Assembly: GCA_001600495.1 (NCBI GenBank)
Contig: BCKE01000064.1
Coordinates: 123,403-187,402, forward strand
Length of the DNA: 64,000 bases
Direction: 5' to 3'
Source of the DNA: Pilasporangium apinafurcum
Taxonomy: Eukaryota; Oomycota; Peronosporomycetes; Pythiales; Pythiaceae
The notes under the pieces are model-generated. The model was given only the letters and a program-made list of their open reading frames with translations, had not been told where the DNA came from and made no database searches. Position numbers and translations under genes: made by a program. Positions 39,339 through 51,200 of this stretch are shown piece after piece (position 1 is the first letter of the stretch; every line of letters starts with the position of its first letter).

Positions 39339-39893
39339 ATGGCAAAGGCTGTATGCACTCTTTTCGGCGATGACGCCACGGTCTATGGCACGCTCGTGCT
39401 CACGCAGGTACATGCATTCTTTTCTCCATTTCCTGCGCTTTGTATTGGTGTACTGATCATGTGCGATTCTCTTGTTTTACGCTTTATATAGGCACATGAA
39501 GACGCCAAGACCCTCATCACTGGCGAACTAAAGGGATTGTCGGTGGGCAAACACGCATTCCACGTCAATGTCTTCGGTGATCTGTCGCAACCAGCAGGTG
39601 GCGCACTCGGCGGTGTCTTCAACCCGTTTGGCAAGAACCACGGTGCTCCAGAAGATGACGAACGTCGCGTCGGCAGCTTGGGTAACATTGAAGTCGTGAA
39701 CGACAATGGCACCGTGAAGGTGCACATCGAGGACAAATTGGTGAAGTTGATTGGCCCACACTCAATTATTGGCCGATCCTTGGTTGTGCATGAAAATGAA
39801 GACGATTTGGGCAAAGGTGGCCACGAATTGTCGCTGCAGAACGGGAATGCTGGTGTCATCAAGGCGTACGGTGTGGTCGGCATCTCCAGTTAG
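39339..39893 (+). CDS. Cu/Zn superoxide dismutase-like protein lacking most metal ligands
   Basis: Two exons, 39339-39407 and 39492-39893 (intron 84 bp), encode 156 residues that align along their full length with cytosolic Cu/Zn SOD. There is no signal peptide. The fold segments are kept (GPHSIIGRSLVVHENEDDLGKGG, KNHGAP), but the active site is not. FHVHEFGD is FHVNVFGD here, so the second copper His is Asn. GPHFNP is GGVFNP, so the bridging His is Val. ERHVGDLGN is ERRVGSLGN, so a zinc His and the zinc Asp are Arg and Ser. The disulfide cysteines and the guiding Arg are also gone. It is therefore probably not a dismutase; it may be a structural or regulatory relative. The splice join is supported by frame and homology. 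Confidence 0.9.
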
Positions 39894-40387
39894 ACTTGCA
39901 GGGAACAACATGAAAGAGAGGATAAGGACAAAGAAATAGGCGATGGAGTGATGAAGAGCGATAGCCGACAGACCGCACAGATTGCATGAGGAGCATCAAT
40001 GACCGACCGACAAACTCGCTATGCAGCGAGAGGTGAGGAGCTTACGGTTGGTGTGCAGTGTGTGCAGTACGTGATGTCTGGCTCGTAAATATCAGCGTTT
40101 TGCGTTGCTTTGTGGCTGTTTTCCATGTTGTTTGTCTGCATTTTGTGTTTGCATGAGTTTTCTTCCTTCTCTTTTGCTTTGGCTGTTTGTAGTTCGTTGC
40201 GAAAGCAAACAATATCACCTGCAAATTCAGCATTTGCTGGTACGTTTATCTGAACAGTGGTGTATGTGGGGCAAAAAGTAATGATATGTGTAATTATATA
40301 CAGTCATTGATATCGTTTTTTGAAGTTGTACTCCTACTATGCGAAGTATTTCTACCGTGAAGCTTCACCGTAATGTCTGGCATTCGT
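39894..40387. other. Convergent intergenic region
   Basis: About 490 bases between the stops of the SOD-like gene and the secreted repeat protein. No gene was recognised. Confidence 0.5.
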
Positions 40388-41515
40388 CTAAGCCAGGAAG
40401 ACGCAGCCATAGACATCTGGATGCACAAGCGCGCAATGAGATGGCTGGTCTAGACCTTCTTGAACGCCAGGGCAGTTGCCGATAATGGAACCAGCACAAA
40501 CAGGATAACTCGCACAGAAGGCACGCGTGGCACCGACGATGCTCACTGGAATATCACCCGCTGCGTTCCCCGTGCAGTTCATTGGTGCTTCGTATTGTGT
40601 GGTTGTCTGCTGGTTATTGCTCGTATAAGGTTTGCAGCCATAGACACCGGTACGAACCATACCACAGAAGGATCCAAATTCCAGACCATCCTGTGGACCA
40701 GGGCAGGCACCATCCGCGACGCTTGAAGCACAAGCTGTTCCCGTCACACAGAAGATCTTGTTGACGCCTTCAACGCTCATAGGGGACCCTCCATTCGGGC
40801 AACTTCCATCAACTGTTGCTACAATTGTTGATGAAGAGCTGGATAGGGTGGTCGCAGGAGTCGATGTAGGTGCTGCTGTAGTTGTTACTGGGGATGTGCT
40901 CGGTGTAACAGTCGGGGTCATTATTGGTGTAGGAGTCATGGCTGGTGCATACGTCTGGATAGAATTCTGATCGAGGACTTTGCATCCGTAGACACCAGAA
41001 GCAACGACACCGCAGTATGAGCCGTATGGAAGACCTGGTTGAACGCCAGGGCAGGCGCCATCTTGGATCTCAGCCATGCAGATTGGAGAGCCTGCGACGC
41101 AGAAAATGCCTTGAACACCTTNNNNNNNNNNNNNNNNNNNNNNNNNNNNNNNNNNNNNNNNNNNNNNNNNNGTTGGTGCTTCAGTTGGCGCCTCAGTTGG
41201 TGCTTCAGTTGGCGCCTCAGTTGGAGTCATAGCTGGTGGGTACGTCTTAATAGAGTTCTCGTCCAACACCTTGCACCCATAGACTCCACTAGCTACCTGA
41301 CCACAGTACGAGCCGTATGGAAGACCTTCTTGAACGGGAGGGCAGTTGCCGTTTTGGATGTCGGCGATGCAAATAGGGGTTCCAGCGACGCAGAAGATTC
41401 CATTAACTCCTTCGACGCTGATTTCTGTCTCTCCATCAGCGCATGGTGCATAGGCATCCGCAAGTGAAGCACTGACAGCCATCAGAGCGAGAGCGACGAA
41501 GTAGGTTTTGACCAT
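40388..41515 (-). CDS. Secreted tandem cysteine-rich repeat protein
   Basis: The ATG at 41515 gives ~375 residues beginning with a signal peptide (MVKTYFVALALMAVSASLADA). The frame is open further upstream but this start is preferred because of the signal peptide and promoter spacing. Four repeats of ~55 residues follow, each with six Cys in the pattern C..V.G...FC.....C......CP..Q.GL....C..V..GVYGC. Repeats 1 and 2 are joined by a TEAP tetrapeptide array, and repeats 2 and 3 by a Thr/Pro/Ser-rich linker likely to be O-glycosylated. The second repeat is cut by a 50-N gap (residues ~115-132), so the true number of TEAP units and perhaps repeats is unknown. It is likely an extracellular or cell-wall protein; an effector role is possible but unproven. 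Confidence 0.85.
   Translation of the reverse strand: MVKTYFVALALMAVSASLADAYAPCADGETEISVEGVNGIFCVAGTPICIADIQNGNCPPVQEGLPYGSYCGQVASGVYGCKVLDENSIKTYPPAMTPTEAPTEAPTEAPTEAPXXXXXXXXXXXXXXXXXXGVQGIFCVAGSPICMAEIQDGACPGVQPGLPYGSYCGVVASGVYGCKVLDQNSIQTYAPAMTPTPIMTPTVTPSTSPVTTTAAPTSTPATTLSSSSSTIVATVDGSCPNGGSPMSVEGVNKIFCVTGTACASSVADGACPGPQDGLEFGSFCGMVRTGVYGCKPYTSNNQQTTTQYEAPMNCTGNAAGDIPVSIVGATRAFCASYPVCAGSIIGNCPGVQEGLDQPSHCALVHPDVYGCVFLA
41122..41171. other. Assembly gap (50 N)
   Basis: Fifty Ns lie inside the secreted repeat protein, next to the repeated TEAP-coding array. The repetitive array probably blocked assembly; the round length suggests a placeholder gap size. Confidence 0.95.
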
Positions 41516-41577
41516 CTTTGGGTAAATGATTTTTGTTTGAAGGAGTGTTGGTTGTAGGTTTGGTTTAGTGGAAGGCA

Positions 41578-41596
41578 GTAAATTGCAAAGTGAGCT
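41578..41596 (-). promoter_or_regulatory. Inr/FPR core promoter of the secreted protein gene
   Basis: On the minus strand GCTCACTTTGCAATTTACT fits the oomycete combined initiator and flanking region (GCTCATTYYNCAWTTT) with one difference. It lies 63-81 bases before the ATG at 41515 and so supports that start. Confidence 0.55.
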
Positions 41597-42638
41597 TCGA
41601 AGATGATAGCTCATTGTTGTTCATGGGACAATGCATGCGAAAACGCGAGGCTTAATCGTATCTTGGTCCTTCTTTCTTGCACGTGACAAAGAATACCAGG
41701 GACTTGCTAGCGTTGATGAATCATGCGATTGCCAGCTGTGCTTCAAAAATAGTCGGTCACAAAGTTGACGCCATAATAGCGCGCAGTCCACGATCGCATT
41801 GTACTAAAACCATACATGTCATGCGATTTTGCGTGTCACATCACCGCATTAGAAATCAGACAAGGCAAAATGTCAATTACATGACATGTGATGGCCATTC
41901 CGACCCAGGAATAAATGGGATGCGACTATGGGAAACTATAATTGGTCCGAGAGTGATATATACTAGCGAGAAAACACATTAAAAGCAACAAAAAAATGTT
42001 CTAGATACCCTGATAATCAGTTCTTCTAAAAGCGCGCTTTTGCCGGCTGCTTATATGCGCGCATTTGCTGCGGGAGTCGATGCACATGCGACGAAGATCC
42101 ACTTGCCCCATATTCGCATGAACAGCGACCATCACTCCAACTTCAACCACTTTGAAGGTTGCACGAATGTACACATCAGGTCCTGTAATGTTGTGCTTCT
42201 GACAATCGCCTTGATCTGCAACACCGGGATCAATATGACTGCTCAAGCAAAAACGCAATGATGAGGATGGCAAACATGGAATTGCATGAACGTCAAATGA
42301 AATCATAGACAGAGGATGGTAACAAAGCCAATAGAGCGGCAAGTGGATTGATAGAAGGGATATCTATTCAAAACATGGTCTAATACAGTAAATGCCTAAA
42401 CACACTCCAAAACAAAACTAGCGCTACCTTGCATACGCAATGAGACGTCATTGTTCAAACACATAGTGATTAATTTGCGGTTGGAAAATGGACTTGATTG
42501 ACCGTGTCACGGTCCTGTCTCGCTGACATGCTATCGCTTTCTATTGTCACCGTTGTATTGATGGTTGCGTTTCTATCTGCCTTGAGGAATATAGCACGTC
42601 GTATTGGAAACGGTTCGTTTGAGCACGTACGATGACAG
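41597..42638. other. Intergenic, only weak ORFs
   Basis: About 1 kb between two leftward genes. A minus frame at 42001-42342 reads protein-like (for example TGPDVYIRATFKVVEVGV) with an internal ATG but has no recognisable domain and no clear promoter. Otherwise nothing was seen. Confidence 0.4.
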
Positions 42639-44238
42639 TTAAAGGCAGAGACGAATGCTCTTGTGAATATAGTTGCGTTTCGGTTTCTTCGTGACGGTGA
42701 CTTCAATTTGATGGAAGGCCGAACGCTTGCTGCTAGCGTTGATGTTGGTGGTGTCACTGGTAGTAGTCTTCAATTGCGCCTTGTGCAAGTGATGACTTGC
42801 CTTAGAATGATTGGAACACTCGACACAGCGACAATGGGAGGTACACGCTATCCCATTCTGGAAGCATTCGCAGTACTTCTTCAAGCACTTGGATTTTTTG
42901 CACCGACACCCTCGCAAAACCACTGAACTGGATTTCTATATGATCAAAAATAAGAAAGTTAGTGCAGAAGTTGAATGAACCGCAAAAATGATCCCTTCAT
43001 TTAGTAAGAGCGAACTCACCTGCGGCAGGAGATGAAGAAAACCAGTTGTGATGGCATTTGGTTGTTGTGAGGCAAACGAAAATGCTCTCGGATCGTTCGT
43101 CAGATAACTTTGAATCGCTTCCACTCGCTGATCTTTGTTCTGTCGCGTGTTCTTGCAATCTTCGCATCCGCAGTTCGGATTGCAAAAGCCGCGAGTACTA
43201 AAGCAAACGCAATACCTGCATTAACAGTAACAAATGCAGCACGGCTCAATCACATGCTGACCACCAAGGGCAGCAAAGCAGATCAAGTACGAACATTTTC
43301 AAACAGCCTGTCTTGCATCCACAGCATGTAGTAGAGGAAACACTGGTTTCCTGAATTTGTTGGGCGTGGCGCAAGAGGATGCGCTGTCTCCGTTCATCTC
43401 GTTCTTGATCCTCCCGCAAACGAGATGTTGTATCCCTGGATTGAGTGTCACCTCTTTGCGGATTACTGTAACTATTGGGGTGCGAGAGCATGCCGTTCTT
43501 GGATACAAGATCGACGCTTTCGTAATGTTGTTTTTTCCATTGTGGCTCGAACATCCTGGCTTCTTGCAGATCCTGAATATAGACAGGGATCGAATACCGA
43601 CCATACCGCTTTTCTAAAAGCGCCAAAAGCATGTCTAGCCACGCCAAATTTTCCTCATATGGTTGCCGCTCTTCATTGTCGAAAAGATCGTCCACTATGG
43701 CCGATACATCTTGCTGGTGATGCTGTCGCTTGTGGCCACTCAGGGATGCATGGGCGATGGCCGTCCTGTCGTTTATACTTCTATCACTAGTTCTATTATA
43801 CATTTCAAAACGTAAATCACGCTGTAAATTTCGCTCTTTTGTTTCTTCTTGCTCATGCTCTTCGTTGACTATTGACACAGGGGACGATGCTCGACGGTGA
43901 TTATAATACTGGATTGGTGTCGCGCACTTTACGGATTCGTCGGAGGGATGAGGCTTCTTGACATCATCCAACTGGTTTTTGGAGGTGGAGAGTGGTGTTG
44001 ATATAATAGCGATTTGATTGCTATCAATAGTTTGTAGTGGACGGCGACGGGGAGTGCGTTCGGTATTGTTGCTATTGTGTGTCACATGTGGATCCGATTT
44101 GCGCGCTGGCGTTCCTTGTATCTCATTGTTTTCTGGAGCAACCAGTGAGATTTTCGTGGAGTTTTTTGCATGATCAGGATTGCAGTTCTCTTGGGCATTG
44201 GTTACTACCATCTGTGGTGTAAGTGTATCGCAATCCAT
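42639..44238 (-). CDS. Tesmin/TSO1-like CXC-domain DNA-binding protein
   Basis: Three exons, 44238-43295, 43215-43020 and 42935-42639 (introns 79 and 84 bp), encode 478 residues. The C-terminal third is a two-part CRC domain. The first CXC motif is completed by the first splice ([11 protein letters not shown] joined to YCVCF, then [15 protein letters not shown]). The second is [18 protein letters not shown] followed by CRCVECSNH. The spacer between them contains the usual DPRAF-like element (NDPRAFSF). Family members (LIN54, TSO1, tesmin) bind CHR-type promoter elements and act in MuvB/DREAM cell-cycle control. The long N-terminal half is low-complexity. The first donor is GTTCGT, non-consensus, but the join restores the cysteine pattern exactly. 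Confidence 0.9.
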
Positions 44239-44544
44239 CGCTTCCTGCACGCAACTCACGTCTTCTTCTTCCCCCGCCTTGGCAAATTCAAAACTCCAGT
44301 TGCAGCTTTTGTGCGCGGGTTCCGAAACTTGACAATTTTAGAGAGTTCCACAGCCTAAAAATCAAATTTTGTCTTTGTGAAGCCCGCGCCCAAAATACCA
44401 ATTCAAACAACAACAAACGGGCGAATTTAACGGTACCGATCAGAACGAACTTAAAGGAGTGTTGGTCAGCTTAGTGGGTTACGCAAGCGTAACCCTCTGG
44501 TGCATTTCCAATAGTTTCACTGGAAGAGAAAGCTGATCGGAAAG
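44239..44544. other. Divergent promoter region
   Basis: 306 bases between the CXC gene (leftward) and Pam18 (rightward). It contains the perfect hairpin at 44476-44495, 49 bases before the Pam18 ATG. Confidence 0.5.
44476..44495. repeat. Perfect 9-bp-stem palindrome
   Basis: GGGTTACGCAAGCGTAACCC forms a 9-bp stem with an AA centre, upstream of the Pam18 gene. It may be a regulatory hairpin in the leader, or a leftover transposon end similar in style to the hairpin at 22533-22551. Nothing else decides between these. Confidence 0.5.
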
Positions 44545-45117
44545 ATGGCGTTAATGAGACAACTCGCGCGCTCACAACTGCTACGCAAACGTACGGCAGC
44601 GCTCCCGGCGGTCGCTAACACGGCTATCAACGGTTCATTGCCAACTGATCAACCGCGTCCTGCGTTCTCCATTGTCAGTCGTGGGCTCCATGCGTCCCCA
44701 CCACGTGATTCCGCCATCCTCTTGGCTGGTCTCGGCGTTGCGGGTGCGGCTATGGGTGCCAAATACATCGTTCAGGTACGCTTTTTCTGCGGGTAAAATA
44801 TAAAAAAGAGCATTGTGACATTGATGAAACAATGTCATTATGTTGCTTTGTAGGCGTACGAGGCATACAAAGCTCGTCCAAAGAGCGAAGTGAGTGCGTG
44901 GAAGTATCGCAACTTTTATGATGGTCCGTTTGAGGAGAAAATGACGCGTCGAGAAGCGGCGTTGATTCTCGGGGTCCGTGAAAGTGCGTCTCCTGAACGC
45001 ATCCGTAATGCGCATCGCAAGCTGCTAATCCTGAACCACCCGGATACGGGTGGCTCCACTTTTCTCGCGACCAAGATCAACCAGGCGAAAGAACTTTTGC
45101 TGAGTGGGTCAAAGTAA
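44545..45117 (+). CDS. TIM14: Pam18/Tim14 (DNAJC19-like) mitochondrial import J-protein
   Basis: Two exons, 44545-44775 and 44854-45117 (intron 78 bp), encode 164 residues. The J-like domain (~105-164) has the family form: [16 protein letters not shown], then [16 protein letters not shown] with the HPD tripeptide, then [13 protein letters not shown] single membrane segment ([18 protein letters not shown]) precedes it, and the N-terminus is a long basic presequence. Pam18 stimulates mtHsp70 at the TIM23 channel in the inner membrane, working with Pam16. The identification is firm. The gene is divergent from the CXC gene and convergent with the DOCK gene, 106 bases apart. Confidence 0.95.
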
Positions 45118-45223
45118 ACGTACACAAGACGAAAGAAGAGGAAGAGGCTGGATAATAGATGTATGGTTTCCCATTGTTCTTGATCTTGTTGTGGTTAATT
45201 CTATCTTCAGTGCTCTTAGATGC

Positions 45224-48200
45224 CTATGTGGTGGGATTACCTGCGGTTCTACGCAGGAATTGCAGTTGATGCTGGAGTTGAAGGATTTCACTGGCATGTT
45301 CGTATGGAAATGGGACTTTTGTATGCACCAAGTCAACAAGTACAGCAAATGATCGTTCGAACTCCAACTGTAGTGGTGAAACATTCGTATCATCTTCAAA
45401 CAACTGGGCGCTAACCGGTATGGTTGCCTGCATAACGCCTCCAGGGTTGAGTAGCTTGGTTGAACCACTGTTATTGATTGCTGTGGTGGTGGAATTGATA
45501 GTTAGAGATAGTTCGGTCGAGCTACTGGGATGTTGAGCCTGATTTGATCGTCGAAATGCCTCCCGACTAATCAGTAGACATCGCCAGCAAAGTTGCAAGA
45601 AACGCACTAGTAAATTTGCCAATTCGTGTCGCTTCTGCCAGCTTTCCTCTACATTCATCGGTTCTCCCTTGAAATTCATTAACGATGGTAGGTTTAACAG
45701 CGGCCCAGCTGTCATCATACTTGCGGTACTACCTCGACCATTTGAACTTGCAAGGAATGATTCAAGTACTTCAGGGATACCGCCGTGGACATGTGTGTCT
45801 ACGCTGCCCTTCAGTACTAAAGTGAGAGTCTTCAGGTCCGTCCTTCCTTCCGTTTCTTTCACGATCTCATCCTGAAGTAATCCACACCGCTTACGGATGT
45901 CATCCATAGAATTGTCAATTGGACAACGAACCTCTTCGAAGCGTCGACAAACCACCTGGCGGTTCAACATGCAAGGAAACGCATGGGCTACGTAAAGGTA
46001 TGTGATGCGCTTCATTTGCTCAAATGTTCTGCCGTACGATGACGAACCAGAAAGTGTAAATGGTATGGCGAACTGGAATACCGAACTTTTGCTAGCCTCA
46101 CTCACTGGATGCTTAGCTTCTTCTACCGTTGTGATACGCATGAAGATGACGTTTGGCTGGTCATCACCGACATGAAGTGGTTTGGATTCAGGAACGATGT
46201 CGACCCGTTCACATAGCGGATACTTGGCTCGTAGCATTGCTCGCATTTCACTTACAAACTCTCCCAAGGAGGTGAATTTATTTCGCTTGTAGATGTATTC
46301 ATTCTTGGATATCTGACTAGAGATACAGTCACCAGTGTACTTTACACGGTAGAATGTGAAACCAGAAGTGGAAGCTATAGAAGCTCCTCCATCTGCTGCA
46401 AGCAGTCCCATGGTCTTATCAAGGTATTGAAGCGTCTCCTGATATTCTCGGTAACGCTTTTGGGCCTTCAGCTCGACAAATAATCGCTCACTGATGGATA
46501 TCTGTAGGTCAATCCAGTTCGCTTTTTCAGCATATTCGCGCGCGAGATAAAGCTCACTGACTATCCATTGTGCCATACCTGCCGAACGCTGGGTTTCGGA
46601 CAGTTGGGTAAAGTTGATGCAATCCAATTTACAACATGCCGCCTCAGCATATTTCTCCCGAATTAAGTGCAGCCGTATGAGTGCATCCATCCAACGCTGT
46701 CTCTCCGCCAACAACCAGTACGGTGAAATCGACTGCATGATTGTGTAACAACCTTCTTCAATCTCTTCGTAGTCACGCAGCATCTGTTGTGGATCGGCGA
46801 TGGCATCCCGCCACAGTTCATAGACCTTGACCTGCGTACTGAGGCTGTTCACTAGATCCAAAAACTGGAGTTGGAAGCTTGTTGTAATATGATCTGACGC
46901 GAACGAATATTGCCGCATTTCATCAATTGCAACACATAATGACTCAGTTGATAGTGTACCCGGACCAAGGGAATTGTTGAAGAAGTTTGCTGTAAGCACC
47001 TTGATGATCGATTTCTTCACCAGTGAAAAGCTCCCTGTCTGGTCGTAGCAAACAAAGATAACTTTGCATAACATGGCTGCAGCGCGATGTCGAATGATGG
47101 AGGATTTTGCTGTGGCTGCAATGAACAAAAGAAGCTCAATTCTCGATTCATCGTGAATCAAAACGAGCTCGGTGATTCGGCATGCAAAAAGTGCTTTTTG
47201 GAAGCGCCGGAGAAAAGATTCGAGGTACAAAAATAATTCTACCAGAAAAGATTCGCATTGCTGCTCTTCTTCGAATCCATCCATTGGCTGCGTAGGGTAT
47301 GTCAAGCACTCAATCATGCTGACGTGTTTCACAAGCAGGAACAGAATATCCGTTATGGAACCTAGAAGTGCAAATGCTTGATCGACGTTGACGATATGTA
47401 TACGGTCTAATGCGTTGTCGCACTCGCGATGACGGCTATAATACGGATCCGACGGAGTTTCAATCAACCGTATAATCCATTCAAATTCATCAATTGCTGT
47501 TTGAATAGCACGAAGCACAGTCCCCGCAAGAATGTGATGGAGAGCGTGAATATTTTCGTCGTAGCTATCAGTATCTTCTTCGATTTCATTTGATTTCCGC
47601 ACCGAAGAGTTGAGTCCCGTTGTATTCGACGATGTTAATCCGGATCTACCATCGATGGAACCAATACTTCCTGATGTTCGTCGCTGCGCTTGGTTATAGT
47701 TCTTCCCCCAGTTGCGTGGTAAAGACTTGTGGTTTGGATGGCGATTGACACCAGAAGAAGCTACTGAAAAACCTGAGGTGCCGCTGGAACTACCACCGAC
47801 CGCTTTGGCATTAGGACTTCGATTTCCTGTTGAACTTGGGCTATAAAACTTCCCCAGGGCTTCATCAACTGATCCAGCAGTCGCACGATGACGAGTTACT
47901 CGCCTCTGACTCAGCTGATGTTCAATATCTAATAAAGAGAGCCTTCGTTCAGGAATGCCCAGATCAGGAGAGAGCAAGTACTGCCATAGTGTTGGCTCCG
48001 TATTGCTTTTAGACAAGCTTGAAGGTATATCATCGACTAAAAATGTTTCTATGAGGTGACGAACGAGCTCTAAGCATGCATGGACCCGGACTTCATCGAA
48101 TGGAGTCGATTCTACTGCCTCGACTCTTTCATCGACCCCACCATCAATATTATTAGTCCACATGCAAATGTTGAAGAAAGACTTCTTGGTAAGTTGTTGC

Positions 48201-51200
48201 ACCCGCTGGTTCTGCTATGAAAATATTAAAAATGTCAGAAAGAAGAAGCGACTCAATTAAACATTCAGAATGTTACCTTCTTCACAATCCGGCGGTAATG
48301 CATCAAAGAAGTTGTTGGGCTGAGCGAAGCAGATTGATTCCAGTCACTCTTTTCTCGCCCATTAATCCCAGCAAAAATACTTAAACTTTCGGTAAAATGA
48401 GGAGATTTGAAAGAATGGAAGAACCACGCAAGGCACTTCGCGGAAACACTGCTCAGTAAGTGTGCGACAGATATCAACAATTCCTTTTTCAGCTCATGAT
48501 TTTTCACATCATTCGGATGATTGGAGCAAAGGAGTTTGCCATCGGCCGTGAAATGAGCGAAACTGGCAAAAAGTGGAAAGTAAAGCAAAGCAATCCGCTC
48601 CTGTTGATCAGCTGTTTGATGACGAGGATTGTATGTCTGAGCAACGAACATTCGTCGCAGCAATCGCATGGAATCCTGCCGGATTTTCTCCTCCAGTTGT
48701 GTGTCGACGACATGTAGAAGCATCTCCACAATTAGTTTCGCCAGCCAACTGGAGCTTTGATGTAATAGCGATGGCGAGGGTAGTATCTGACTGCCATAAG
48801 AGGATACAAGAGATTGTTTTGCACCATTCACAACGGCAAAGTACTCAAAATCGATCAAAATTTGGAAGAACGGGAATAGCAAATGCACAAGCACATTCGG
48901 ACCACTTTGGTGTTCATTGATGGATTGCATGTAGCGATATATGATCCGAGCAGGAAGAGCGTTCTTTGTCACAAGAAACAGTCCTCGACAGAACATGGCA
49001 ATACTTCTGTTCACTTCTTTCTGAAGCAGGAGACCAAATGATGCGTTTGCGACGCATGCAATTAATTCGGTCAATAAATTCTCTGCGAGTCGTTCGTCCT
49101 CCTTACTGAGCACAAGTGGAAGCGCTGGCCACGGCTTATGGTTGTTCTGGCCGGAAGTGCCTCGTGCAAGCAAATGAATGGCCATGGATTTTAGAATGAG
49201 CTGTAGAAGAACGCTTGAAAATGTCAGAGATGATCTTTTTGTGTCGATATTATCTTCGATTGTAGGATTTTCCTGGAGAACATGTAGCCATTCGCTCATG
49301 ATCGCTGTCGCAACGCTGGGGAAAGGAACATTATCCCCATTGGTACTTGCTTTGGACTTGACATTAGGATCATTGATGGCATGTTCATCAAACACGACTC
49401 GGATGTACTGATGTAAAATGTGATTTCGTTCGGCCTGAGCTTTTAACGAACGATGTGGCGTCCAACTCGCCTTCTCAAGCACAGCAAGAAATGCTCGAAA
49501 TGCCGCCCAACGAACTATTGGAGACCCAAAGCGCATATGGCCCAGCGTGAAATTCGCAATAGGAAAGAAGAAAAACCGTGCGTTAATTGTGCTGGCCTGG
49601 CGTAATCCAAGCAAACGATTCACAATCTTATCGTCCTTATGCGCGGTTAACTCATTGGCGAGGTTGATAGAATGGAAGGGTTGTAGAAACGCTGAGACAA
49701 AACGATCTTGACTATGGACGGAAGAAAGCAAACGAGAGCGACATGTGAAGGTGGTTTTGGCGCTGTCTAATCCAGCATCCCGTGCAGCGGAGACATATCC
49801 TCGTGGTAGATTGATCACCCCTCCAGTGGTGGAGTTCTTAGATGATGGAATTGGCGTTGGGAACACATTGAGAACATGATTACTATCCTGTATGATAGTG
49901 CCATCCTTCTGGAGAAGAGGAAGCGCTGCATATCCCACTATATCCTGTTGCTGTTGGTTCGGCTGGAGCTTTTTGCAATGCACATGATAAAATGTTAACA
50001 GGATATGATGCTCTGGCATGAGATTTTCTGGGAGACAAATCTTGATCTCGTGCTCAAACTGAGGATTTTTTTGATGATAATTGACGTGGGTATACGCGGA
50101 AGAACATACACCATGATTGAGGGTATACACTGCCGCAAGGACAGCGCTCTGGGATTCTAGGTCTTCAATGCCACAGACAAATCTGATCTCTTCCTGAAGT
50201 AGCTGGACACGAATGGCGATATTTCGAAATTGGAACTTTTCGAGGTGCACGGGGTACAGATATAGCGTATTGATATACGACACTGCAACAGGGCCACATC
50301 CTGTAGGGCCAAATACAGGCATCACCGATGGATGACAGAATGGTTGGACTTCAGTGCATGAAATGACAGCAGCAGTAGGGTCACCATTGGACGTATATGG
50401 GTTCGTATCCTGATCTCTGACGATGGATACACTTCGACTGAAAGAAAATGGGTCACATATATCTAAAGTAGGCAGCGCCGATAACCGATTCGGCTCATCC
50501 TCTCCACTGGGGATAATGGTTTGATCTTGGTGGGTGAATTTCGCACTGTCGATCCGTTGCTCATCAATGCGCTCAACATTTATTTCGCAAACAGCGGGAA
50601 TCAATCTCTCTCTGGAAACCAAGTGCCACAGCCCACAAACAATTAGCAGACTCTCAGTGTCGTATGTGACGTCGAAGCTACGTACTTTAGTGTTCCTCGC
50701 ACTGCTTCAGAAATTAATGTGAGACGTTGATCATCGTGCATGATATTGCGTTGTCGGTATAATGACATAGGTCTGTTGGGTCCTTCCGTCAGTGCGATGG
50801 CACCCCAAGCTAGTGGCTGGCGATAACGTCCCAGCCGCCGAAAGCAATCGGTCGCTTTTTCCACAAGTTTTTGTTGCTCGTTTACAGAAGAAAGTTTATC
50901 TGGATTGCAATATGGAGCTGTGGCAGCGTCACTATCGCCTTGGAGTACCTTGGAAACCTTCAACACCAAGTACAAGTGCTGCGGTAAATGGTTGGGCAAT
51001 GTGTAGAACAATGCCTTCGGATATGTAAATGGTATGGACGGATCTCCCATAGGAAGCTCGAAGGAAAATTCTTCCGAAACTCGACAACCGAGATAAAGGT
51101 CGTAAATGATGAGCCGGCAATACAGCGGTTCAATCTGGTCGACAAAAGAGACATTCATTAGTACACGATTACACAATACACTGGCGCTATTCAGTTACTG

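Noticed and set aside
41122-41171. Possible biological break in the secreted gene
   Set aside because: The 50 Ns are an assembly gap next to a short tandem array; both sides continue in the same frame.
42001-42342. Minus-strand protein-like ORF
   Set aside because: No recognisable family, no clear promoter and no splice partners; too weak to call a gene.
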